Source: an uncultured Lachnospiraceae bacterium (GTDB lineage: Bacteria; Bacillota; Clostridia; Lachnospirales; Lachnospiraceae). Taken from it: a stretch of 5,840 nucleotides of DNA. Positions 1 to 5,739 of the stretch are shown piece after piece. Position numbers and translations under genes: made by a program. The stretch is from positions 1 through 5,840 of the forward strand of contig CAJUFE010000099.1 in the NCBI GenBank assembly GCA_910585635.1. The letters run 5' to 3'. Position 1 is the stretch's first letter, and every line of letters starts with the position of its first letter. The notes under the pieces were generated by a model, which made no database searches, was not told the DNA's origin, and saw only the letters and a list, made by a program, of their open reading frames with translations.

Positions 1-290
1 TGAAGCAGGCACAGCGGATGCAGCGCCAGATGGAGGAGAACCAAAAGGAGCTGGAGAACAAGGAATTTACGGCTTCTGCCGGCGGCGGCGCGGTAACGGT
101 CACCGTATCAGGTAAAAAGGAAGTGGTGGGCGTAAAGCTGGCGGAAGAAGTGGTGGATCCGGAGGATATCGAGATGCTGGAGGATCTGATCGTGGCGGCG
201 ACCAATGAGGCGCTCCGACAGATGGAGGAGGCCAGCGCCCAGGCCATGTCCAAGCTCGCCGGAGGCTTAGGCGGAGGCCTGCCCTTCTGA
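1..290 (+). CDS. ebfC: YbaB/EbfC family nucleoid-associated protein (5' partial)
   Basis: The reading frame is open to the left edge (codons start at position 3, reading KQAQRM before the first internal Met at 18), so the N-terminus is missing. About 95 residues are present. The family is usually 100-115 aa, so only some 10-20 residues are lost, and the ATG at 18 is not the true start. Visible family features are the charged N-terminal helix (MQRQMEENQKEL), the central beta strands with AGGGAVTVTVSGKKEVVGVKL-like alternation, the acidic VDPEDIEMLEDLI segment, and a Gly-rich tail ending LGGGLPF. YbaB/EbfC proteins are small dimeric DNA-binding proteins and are commonly encoded between dnaX and recR. 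The stop codon (288-290) shares its A with the recR ATG, so the two are probably translationally coupled. The family call is firm. The in vivo role in this organism is inferred from the family. Confidence 0.95.
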   Translation, partial: KQAQRMQRQMEENQKELENKEFTASAGGGAVTVTVSGKKEVVGVKLAEEVVDPEDIEMLEDLIVAATNEALRQMEEASAQAMSKLAGGLGGGLPF

Positions 291-886
291 TGGAACACTA
301 TAGCAGTCAGATCACGAGATTGATCGAGGAGCTGTCCAGGCTCCCCGGTATAGGCGCGAAGTCTGCCCAGCGGCTTGCCTTCCACATCATCAACATGCCA
401 GTGGAGCAGGTGGAGAGGCTGTCCGCGGCGATCATAGACGCAAAGAAGAACGTGCGCTATTGCAAGACCTGCTTTACCTTGACGGACGATGCGGTCTGCC
501 CGATCTGCAAAAACCCGAAAAGGGACCATGGCATCATCATGGTGGTGGAGAACAGTCGGGATCTATCTGCCTATGAAAAGACAGGGAAGTATGAAGGGGT
601 CTACCATGTCCTCCATGGGGCGATCTCCCCGATGCTGGGGATCGGACCGAACGATATCAAGCTAAAGGAACTGATGCAGCGGCTGCAGGCAGATGTGAAA
701 GAAGTGATCATCGCCACCAATTCCAGCCTGGAAGGGGAGACCACTGCTATGTATATCAGCAAATTGATCAAACCGACAAAGATCAAGGTGAGCCGGATCG
801 CCAGCGGGGTCCCGGTGGGCGGAGATCTGGAGTATATTGACGAGGTCACCCTCCTGCGGGCATTAGAGGGCAGGGTGGAGCTATAG
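290..886 (+). CDS. recR: Recombination mediator protein RecR
   Basis: This 198-aa protein has the full RecR length and layout. It has an N-terminal helix-hairpin-helix (LPGIGAKSAQRLAFHI, residues 18-33) and a four-cysteine zinc finger (C58, C61, C70, C73). A Toprim domain follows (about residues 80-175, with VVEN at 85-88 and the EGETTA segment) and then the C-terminal VGGDLEYIDEVTL motif. RecR forms a ring or clamp and, with RecO (and RecF), loads RecA onto SSB-coated single-stranded DNA at gaps. It acts in the cytoplasm on the chromosome. The ATG at 290 overlaps the upstream stop by 1 nt. The likely ribosome binding site is GGAGG at 273-277, inside the Gly-rich tail codons of the upstream gene, 12 nt before the start. 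This spacing is slightly long and suggests coupling. All zinc ligands are intact and there is no sign of damage. Confidence 0.98.
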   Translation: MEHYSSQITRLIEELSRLPGIGAKSAQRLAFHIINMPVEQVERLSAAIIDAKKNVRYCKTCFTLTDDAVCPICKNPKRDHGIIMVVENSRDLSAYEKTGKYEGVYHVLHGAISPMLGIGPNDIKLKELMQRLQADVKEVIIATNSSLEGETTAMYISKLIKPTKIKVSRIASGVPVGGDLEYIDEVTLLRALEGRVEL

Positions 887-903
887 GATACTGTCTGAGG
901 CCG

Positions 904-920
904 AGCTGGGTCAGCTTTTT
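904..920 (+). terminator. Small hairpin plus T5, possible weak terminator
   Basis: AGCTG (904-908) can pair with CAGCT (912-916) around a GGT triloop and is followed by a T run to 920, just before the ribosome binding site of the next gene. The stem is only 5 bp (a G-T pair can extend it), so it is weak. It could lower transcription between recR and the next gene, or it may be chance. A similar mini hairpin with T5 lies at 4562-4578. Confidence 0.25.
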
Positions 921-935
921 AGGAGATGCAAAAGA

Positions 936-3728
936 ATGGATAAACATGAGTTTAATATCAAGGTGGATCAGATCAAAAAGATGATGGGAAAGGGCGATCT
1001 AGAGACCGCCATGAAGATCGCAGATACGATCGATTGGCGGCGGGTACGCAATGCGAACCTGCTCTCCATGATCTCCTCCGTTTACGAAAAAAATGAAGAG
1101 TACCAGGAGGCAAAGGATATCCTATTGATCGCCTTTGAGCGGGCGCCTGTGGGCAAGCGTCTGCTGTATAAACTGACGCAGCTGGCGGTCAAACAGGGCA
1201 ATGTCCAGGAGGCGGAGGGCTACTACCGCGAATTTTGCGACCTGGCTGGAGATGACTCCAGGCAGGATATCCTGCGTTATCTGATCCTGAAAGCGAAAGG
1301 GGCGCCTTTAGAGCAGCTCATCCATACATTAGAAAGCTATACCGGCGCAGAGCTGGACGAAAAGTGGCTTTATGAACTGGCCGAGCTCTATCATCAGGCC
1401 GGGATGGAGGATGAGTGCGTCCGGACCTGTGATAAGATCATGCTGATGTTCGGTCTCGGTCAATATGTGGATAAAGCCATGGAGCTGAAGCTCCAATATG
1501 CACCACTGACGAAATATCAGATGGACCTGGTGGAGAACCGGGATAAATACGAGGAAAAGCTAAAGCAAGTGGAGCAGAACGGCGGGGGCGGTCTTGCGGC
1601 ATCTGCGCAGATGGGATATGGAAATGCGGATCCGATCTACCAGGAAGGAGCCAGGGCGATACCTGCCGGCATGGAGGGGATGGCCGGTCAGCCAGAGGCG
1701 GGGTCCGTCCAAGGCTATGGTGCCTATCCCATGCCAGGAGCAGTGCCGGCCGGGGCGTATGGTGTCTATCCTCCGTCAGGAGCGGCCCCTGTCCCCGGTC
1801 ACGGCGGTTATCCGCAGCAGGAGGAGAGCGCTGTCCCCGGTCATGGCGGCTATCTGCAGCAGGAAGAGAGCGTTGCCCCCGGTCATGGCGGCTATCTGCA
1901 GCAGGAAGAGAGAGCTGTCCCCGGTTATGGCGGCTACCCACAGCAGGACGCAGTCTCTGCTGTGGGTCAGGGATATGCGATGCAGGATGCAGCGCCTGCG
2001 CCAGGCTATGGCGCGTATCCCCAGCCGGAAGGGACGCCTGTGGGCAGTTACGGGGTTTATGGACAGCCGGAGATCCCCGGCCCTGGATCAAAAGAGCCGA
2101 TCCCGATGCGTGTACGGGTGGAGCCCAGACCGATCCCGGTGGCCCCCCAGGCGCCGGAGATGTACCAGGCGCCTGTACCCGCCCAGGAGACGGCCGTGCA
2201 GCAGACCAGAGAAGAGATGGTGTCTGGTATCTCTGCATCCCTTGGAGCAGGTGGATATGAGCGGACAAATGTAGGCGTAACGGTGGATGAGAACTTGGTG
2301 GCCAGCGTGCGGGAAGCGGAAGTGGAGGCCAGTCTGGCAGAGGAGATGTCCAAGATCTCCATGAACGGGTATACGGAAGGCCCGACCCGGCAGCGCACGA
2401 GGGTCTTGAACGATGTGAAGGATCTGAAGGATTCCGAAGCGTTGGCCGGAAAGACAAAGGTCTATGGCGATATCCGCCATATCCAGGAGATGAAGGCCAG
2501 CAGAGAGCAGGCGAAAGGGGCTGCGGCACAAAACCCGTCCGTCCAGGAGCCTGCAGGACAGGGGACTCCTGTGCGGGGAGCGGTGGGACGAGAGGAGCAG
2601 GTGAAGGAGTCGGCCGCCCAAGCACCGGCCAGGCCAACAGACCGGGTGCGGACCGCGCCCCAGGTCGTCTATCCCCATATGATGGTGGAGACCAGATCCG
2701 CAGAGATCGGGCTGGAGATCGCGGTAGAGACCTTGAAAAAGGCACACCAGATCCTGGGCTTTAAGCATCCGGTAGTGAAGATCACCGGCGATAAACTGGA
2801 TCAGAAAGGGATAGCTGCCAGCGCAGCTAAGCTGGCGGGTAAGGATCTGATCGTAGAAGAGGCAGGGGATCTGTCGGATGAGATGCTTAAGGAGCTGGAC
2901 CAGCTCCTTGACCGTGATACCACCCAGATGCTGGTGATGCTGGTGGACACCCCTCGCCAGATGAACGGGATCTGTAAGGCGGTCCCTGCTCTGGCCTCTC
3001 GGTTCAAGGTCGTGACCTCTATGGATGAAGCCGAATTTTACCTGTATGAGATGACGGGCCACAAGAGAGAGCGGGAGAGGGGCGCAGAGATCATCAGGAT
3101 GGCAGCATCAGAGCCGGAGAGTGCTCCTTCCGGCCCTGCCGTGCGCAGGGCCGCCGATCCGCCGTCGGCAGGGCCGGCGGCCTACTCCAACAGAGAGAAG
3201 TCCGCGGCTGCTCCTGTACAGCCGCAGCGGTCGCCAGCCCAGCCGGCCGTCAGCCGCCCACGCGCTGTAGAGTCGGGCTATGGCCAGTCAGCGCCTGCAG
3301 AGATACTCCGCACAGACCGTCCGGCCGTGAAGAAGACCCAAAGTTACGGAGGGGGCGAGCAGGAGGTCCGGGTCGTGGGGAAAGCACCGAAGGAAGAGCC
3401 GCGGCGTGTCATGGCCTTTCAGGAGCAGGATGAGGACGAGGATGACCAGACCGTTATGGGTATCGACGAGTTCGCCCAATGCTGCTGCGCCTATGCGGAT
3501 CAGATCGATTGCAGCATCACAGGAAAGAGCATGCTGGCGCTTTATGAGCGGATCGAGATCATGGAGGCTGACGGGGTCGCGCTGACGAAGTCTGCGGCAG
3601 AAGATCTGATCGAGGAAGCGGCAGATAAGGCAGAAAAACCCTCGCTGGGGAAACGTTTGACCGGTCTGTTCTCATCAAAATATGATAAAAACGGATCCCT
3701 TATCTTAAAGGAAGAGCATTTTATATGA
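936..3728 (+). CDS. TPR and degenerate AAA+ domain protein with a low-complexity linker
   Basis: This is a 930-aa protein of unknown function. The start is supported by AGGAGA at 921-926, 9 nt ahead of the ATG. Residues 1-215 are helical and TPR-like, with repeats near 42-71, 76-106 and 144-173 (for example VYEKNEEYQEAKDILLIAFERAP in register), suggesting protein binding. Residues 216-440 are Gly/Pro/Tyr/Gln-rich and hold a 14-residue tandem repeat. About 440-580 is mixed, with an acidic helix (452-475) and TRVLNDVKDLKD (488-499). Residues 580-700 read as an AAA+ core of the CbxX/SpoVK type. The P-loop position is TRSAEIGL (586-593) with no GxxxxGKT, the Walker B position is LIVEEAGDL (638-646), a sensor-1-like strand ends at D671, and PALASRF (684-690) matches the arginine-finger segment. 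Residues about 715-840 are disordered. Residues 841-902 resemble the AAA+ lid, and a basic/hydrophobic tail ends at 930. No signal peptide or membrane segment is seen, so it is likely cytoplasmic. The TPR call is fair. The AAA+ relation is my own alignment by eye. ATPase activity is unlikely. Confidence 0.85.
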   Translation: MDKHEFNIKVDQIKKMMGKGDLETAMKIADTIDWRRVRNANLLSMISSVYEKNEEYQEAKDILLIAFERAPVGKRLLYKLTQLAVKQGNVQEAEGYYREFCDLAGDDSRQDILRYLILKAKGAPLEQLIHTLESYTGAELDEKWLYELAELYHQAGMEDECVRTCDKIMLMFGLGQYVDKAMELKLQYAPLTKYQMDLVENRDKYEEKLKQVEQNGGGGLAASAQMGYGNADPIYQEGARAIPAGMEGMAGQPEAGSVQGYGAYPMPGAVPAGAYGVYPPSGAAPVPGHGGYPQQEESAVPGHGGYLQQEESVAPGHGGYLQQEERAVPGYGGYPQQDAVSAVGQGYAMQDAAPAPGYGAYPQPEGTPVGSYGVYGQPEIPGPGSKEPIPMRVRVEPRPIPVAPQAPEMYQAPVPAQETAVQQTREEMVSGISASLGAGGYERTNVGVTVDENLVASVREAEVEASLAEEMSKISMNGYTEGPTRQRTRVLNDVKDLKDSEALAGKTKVYGDIRHIQEMKASREQAKGAAAQNPSVQEPAGQGTPVRGAVGREEQVKESAAQAPARPTDRVRTAPQVVYPHMMVETRSAEIGLEIAVETLKKAHQILGFKHPVVKITGDKLDQKGIAASAAKLAGKDLIVEEAGDLSDEMLKELDQLLDRDTTQMLVMLVDTPRQMNGICKAVPALASRFKVVTSMDEAEFYLYEMTGHKRERERGAEIIRMAASEPESAPSGPAVRRAADPPSAGPAAYSNREKSAAAPVQPQRSPAQPAVSRPRAVESGYGQSAPAEILRTDRPAVKKTQSYGGGEQEVRVVGKAPKEEPRRVMAFQEQDEDEDDQTVMGIDEFAQCCCAYADQIDCSITGKSMLALYERIEIMEADGVALTKSAAEDLIEEAADKAEKPSLGKRLTGLFSSKYDKNGSLILKEEHFI
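1788..1955 (+). repeat. 42-bp in-frame tandem repeat, 4 units
   Basis: Four head-to-tail 42-bp units lie at 1788-1829, 1830-1871, 1872-1913 and 1914-1955. The GGT codon of the GHGG/GYGG motif falls at 1797, 1839, 1881 and 1923, exactly 42 nt apart. Each unit encodes a 14-residue block close to AVPGHGGYLQQEES. Units 2 and 3 are nearly identical in DNA, while units 1 and 4 are more diverged. Looser GYGAYP/GVYP-type copies flank the array on both sides (about 1713-2075), so the block looks like an expansion within an older degenerate repeat. The frame is kept because the unit is a multiple of three. Confidence 0.95.
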
Positions 3729-4561
3729 TGAAAGATATCCGATTGATCGCATTAGACCTGGACGGGACCTTGCTGGATGGGGAAAAAAGACTTTCCTCCA
3801 GGAACCGCAGAGCGCTGGAGTGCTGTATCCGACATGGGATCCATATCGTGCCGGCCACAGGCCGGCCTTCTGCGGGCATACCCGGTCCGATCCGAGCGCT
3901 TTCCGGGATCCGTTATGGGATCCTGACCAATGGGGCCAGGGTCGAAGATATGGTAGATCATATCGTGATCGGGGAAGAGATGATCGGCTGGGAGCTGGCA
4001 CATGAGATCTTGTCACTCCTTTCTCGTTATCCGGTGGCCTACGACCCCTATATCGACGGACGAGGAAAGATGGAAGCCCGTTTCCGGGATCATCTGGACC
4101 AGTACGGTCTCCCGCCGGTGATGCAGCAGCTGGTCCGCGGTACCAGGGATGAGGTGCAGGATGAGCTTGCATATGTGCGGGAGAAAAAGAGGCCTGTAGA
4201 GAAGATCAATGTATTTGTCCCGGACCAAAAGCTGCGGGAAAGCTTGTGGGAGCGATTGAAGGCCTACAAAGAGCTGATGGTCACATCCTCCCTGCCCTAT
4301 AATCTGGAGGTGAACATCCGGTCGGCTACCAAAGGGATGGGCCTTTATAAGCTGGCCGGCTATCTGGGCCTTGGGATGGAGCAGACCATGGCCTTTGGCG
4401 ACGGGAGCAATGATGTGAGTATGATACAGGCTGCCGGTATCGGCGTAGCTATGGCTAACGGCATCGATGAGTTAAAGGAGCTGGCAGATCATATCACTGC
4501 ATCTAACGAAGAAGACGGGGTAGCCGTTGCGATCGAGCATTTTTTAGGACCGTTGGATTGA
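3725..4561 (+). CDS. Cof-type HAD-IIB family sugar/nucleotide phosphatase
   Basis: This 278-aa protein has all four HAD motifs. Motif I is LDLDGTLL with nucleophile D11 and acid/base D13. Motif II is T45 in PATGRP. Motif III is K203 in SATKGMG. Motif IV is GDGSNDVSM, with D226, N229 and D230 binding magnesium. The stretch between motifs II and III (about residues 85-190) is the C2B cap that sets substrate choice, and together with the ~270-aa size it places this in the Cof/YidA/SupH group. These soluble enzymes dephosphorylate sugar phosphates, flavin precursors or other small phosphate esters. The exact substrate cannot be read from sequence. The ATG at 3725 overlaps the preceding TGA (ATGA, 3725-3728), with AAAGGAAG at 3707-3714 as ribosome binding site. 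A second ATG follows at 3728, so the start could shift by one codon. Catalytic residues are complete, so it should be active. Confidence 0.93.
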   Translation: MMKDIRLIALDLDGTLLDGEKRLSSRNRRALECCIRHGIHIVPATGRPSAGIPGPIRALSGIRYGILTNGARVEDMVDHIVIGEEMIGWELAHEILSLLSRYPVAYDPYIDGRGKMEARFRDHLDQYGLPPVMQQLVRGTRDEVQDELAYVREKKRPVEKINVFVPDQKLRESLWERLKAYKELMVTSSLPYNLEVNIRSATKGMGLYKLAGYLGLGMEQTMAFGDGSNDVSMIQAAGIGVAMANGIDELKELADHITASNEEDGVAVAIEHFLGPLD

Positions 4562-4578
4562 ACGGCAGCCGTCTTTTT
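4562..4578 (+). terminator. Mini hairpin plus T5 after the HAD gene, possible weak terminator
   Basis: Immediately after the HAD stop, ACGG (4562-4565) can pair with CCGT (4569-4572) around CAG, followed by CTTTTT to 4578. The stem has only 4 bp. The same AACGG (4561-4565) can instead pair with CCGTT at 4550-4554, giving a competing hairpin. On its own it is too weak for efficient termination. Confidence 0.22.
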
Positions 4579-4618
4579 CGGGCCGATCCGCCGGGCTGGG
4601 AGGAGCTGAGGTTGACAG

Positions 4619-5350
4619 ATGGAGATAACGGGAGCTTTGCAGGAGCACTGGGTGTCTGTTTTGATGGCATCATATCTGATCGGGATGACGCTTTATGGAC
4701 ATCACCGGGGCTTTTTGCGTTTATCGATCTCGATGGCGGCGCTGATCATATCCACATTGGCGCTCCGCTTTGCCATGCCGTCGGTGACGGCTTTTATCAA
4801 AGAGGATAGCCAGGTCCGCCAATGGGTGGGGGAGACCATATTGGAAAAGGTGGGGCTGGAGGAGAAGGGAGCAGGCGGGCTGACGCTCCCTGCCCAGCAG
4901 CGGGCAGCGATCGAAAGCACAGAACTGCCGGAGGCTGTGAAAAAAGCACTGATCGAGGATAATAATGAGGAGATCTATCGTGCATTAGGGGTAGATGCCT
5001 TTGTGGATTATGTATCAACCTATCTGGCAGATCGGATCATCAACACATCCGCCTTTGTCCTCCTGTTCCTGACCATCTATATCGGCATCCGCCTGTTGGC
5101 CCGTGGCCTTGGCCTGATCGTCAGACTCCCCATACTCTATGGATTGGACCAGATCGCGGGTGCAGTGCTGGGGCTGGTCTTGGCACTGGTCTATTTTTGG
5201 CTGTTCTGTCTGGTATCAGGCCTGTTCGCCGGCACAGAGTGGGGGAGATACCTGTTGACGAGCATCGAGAGTACCCCGTGGGTCTCGTTCCTGTATCACT
5301 ATAACCTGCTCTCCATGCTTGCTGCAGGCGCTCTCCATGGTCTGCTGTAA
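4619..5350 (+). CDS. CvpA family membrane protein
   Basis: This is a 243-aa membrane protein. Predicted hydrophobic segments lie near residues 11-27, 33-53, 141-160 and 178-204, with a further one possible at 222-243. The family hallmarks are the first-helix pair ending in GHHRGFLRL (residues 27-35) and the later LDQIAGAVLGLVLALVYF (176-193), which matches the D-x3-G-x2-G helix typical of CvpA proteins. A hydrophilic stretch of about 80 residues (60-140), longer than in short CvpA proteins, separates the two helix pairs. CvpA was named for colicin V production in E. coli. In Firmicutes its role is poorly defined and is usually linked to the cell envelope. The start has two Shine-Dalgarno-like tracts, GGGAGGAG at 4598-4605 (13 nt away) and TGAGG at 4607-4611 (7 nt away). 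It lies 57 nt after the HAD gene and probably belongs to the same transcript. The family call is good and the function is unknown. Confidence 0.87.
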   Translation: MEITGALQEHWVSVLMASYLIGMTLYGHHRGFLRLSISMAALIISTLALRFAMPSVTAFIKEDSQVRQWVGETILEKVGLEEKGAGGLTLPAQQRAAIESTELPEAVKKALIEDNNEEIYRALGVDAFVDYVSTYLADRIINTSAFVLLFLTIYIGIRLLARGLGLIVRLPILYGLDQIAGAVLGLVLALVYFWLFCLVSGLFAGTEWGRYLLTSIESTPWVSFLYHYNLLSMLAAGALHGLL

Positions 5351-5412
5351 GGCGGCAAGGCGGTCTGCCTGCCGGATCGCCGGCGGTCCGGCCCAGCCGA
5401 GCGGTTGCCGTC
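5351..5412 (+). other. GC-rich nested stem structure after the CvpA stop
   Basis: This starts with the first base after the CvpA stop codon. GGCGGCAA (5351-5358) pairs with TTGCCGTC (5405-5412), 8 bp with one G-T pair, as an outer stem. Inside it GCCGGATCG (5371-5379) pairs with CGGTCCGGC (5384-5392), 9 bp with one T-G pair and a CCGG loop. An alternative inner hairpin uses AGGC (5358-5361) and GCCT (5367-5370). No T run follows, so it is not a standard intrinsic terminator. It may act as a 3' end stabiliser, a Rho-dependent or processing end, or a barrier before the rRNA promoters. The pairings are seen in the sequence. The role is inferred. Confidence 0.55.
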
Positions 5413-5437
5413 AGAATAAGTTGAATTGTATACACAG

Positions 5438-5467
5438 TAGACACAAAATCGACCTGATGCATATAAG
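5438..5467 (+). promoter_or_regulatory. Candidate upstream promoter (P0)
   Basis: TAGACA (5438-5443, 5 of 6 to the -35 consensus) and TATAAG (5462-5467, 5 of 6 to the -10) are separated by 18 nt. This is weaker than the two promoters downstream but well placed to be a third promoter for the same rRNA operon. A chance match in this AT-rich stretch cannot be excluded. Confidence 0.4.
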
Positions 5468-5565
5468 ATCGGAAAATACTGCCTATTTCCCCTCTAGATG
5501 AAAAGACCACAAAATGTAGGCAGGACAATAGAAAAACGGCATATTTAGTGAACGCTCCGATCGGC

Positions 5566-5627
5566 AAAAAAATTGTTTAAAAAAAAGCAACAAATCCCTT
5601 GACATTAGGCTTTGATGATGTTATAGT
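5566..5627 (+). promoter_or_regulatory. rRNA operon promoter P1 with A-tract UP element
   Basis: A perfect -35 TTGACA (5599-5604) is followed by a 17-nt spacer and TATAGT (5622-5627, 5 of 6). Two A tracts in phase-like spacing (5566-5572 and 5579-5586) sit just upstream, where the RNA polymerase alpha subunit binds UP elements. A G at 5635, 8 nt past the -10, is a likely start base. Firmicutes rRNA promoters commonly start with G and respond to GTP level. The strength of this promoter fits an rRNA operon. Confidence 0.88.
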
Positions 5628-5650
5628 AAATCTCGCCCCACAAAAAGGGT

Positions 5651-5675
5651 GCTTTGTTCAGAAGAAGAACAAAGC
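5651..5675 (+). other. 9-bp perfect stem-loop between P1 and P2
   Basis: GCTTTGTTC (5651-5659) and GAACAAAGC (5667-5675) are perfect inverted repeats around a 7-nt purine loop (AGAAGAA). The stem would be transcribed only from P1 or further upstream, because P2 starts downstream of it. It could be an antitermination (boxB-like) hairpin, an RNase III site or an RNA stability element. It has no T run on the + strand. Confidence 0.7.
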
Positions 5676-5682
5676 TGACAGA

Positions 5683-5732
5683 CAAAAAAAGATAAAAAAC
5701 CGCTTGACAAAACAAAACAGACGTGGTAACAT
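5683..5732 (+). promoter_or_regulatory. rRNA operon promoter P2 with A-tract UP element
   Basis: A perfect -35 TTGACA (5704-5709) and a TAACAT -10 (5727-5732, 4 of 6) are separated by 17 nt. The TGG at 5724-5726 just before the -10 makes an extended -10 (TGn). A-rich sequence at 5683-5699 forms an UP-like tract. A TATAAC at 5732-5737 is also present but would need a 22-nt spacer, so TAACAT is preferred. G5740 lies 8 nt past the -10, matching the position of the likely start G of P1. Confidence 0.8.
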
Positions 5733-5739
5733 ATAACAC

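Noticed and set aside
1594..2274. Alternative + frame (226 aa) across the tandem repeat
   Set aside because: It stays open only because the repeat unit is a multiple of three and lacks stops in this frame. The product is Arg/Met-rich without family features.
1438..2745. Long antisense reading frame (435 aa) opposite the 930-aa gene
   Set aside because: Its protein is Pro/Arg/His/Ser-rich with no domain, and it simply mirrors the low-complexity, high-GC sense codons. The sense frame has a good ribosome binding site and recognisable domains.
3705..4172. Antisense reading frame opposite the HAD gene
   Set aside because: It lies wholly over the conserved HAD motifs and its protein has no recognisable pattern.
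4612..4617. Perfect TTGACA just before the CvpA start
   Set aside because: No -10-like hexamer is found 16-18 nt downstream, inside the CvpA coding sequence.
4558..4809. Short + frame starting at TTG at the end of the HAD gene
   Set aside because: It overlaps the first transmembrane helices of the CvpA gene in another frame and has no good ribosome binding site.
5479..5523. Inverted repeat CTGCCTA / TAGGCAG 31 nt apart
   Set aside because: A 7-nt match at this distance is expected about once by chance in a region this size.
5557..5564. Palindrome CCGATCGG upstream of P1
   Set aside because: A single 8-bp palindrome without a second copy or known operator match is not enough to call a binding site.
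5640..5675. Minus-strand terminator reading of the 5651-5675 hairpin, with CCCTTTTTG after it
   Set aside because: No minus-strand gene ends here, and the T run starts four bases after the stem, so a terminator role is not supported.
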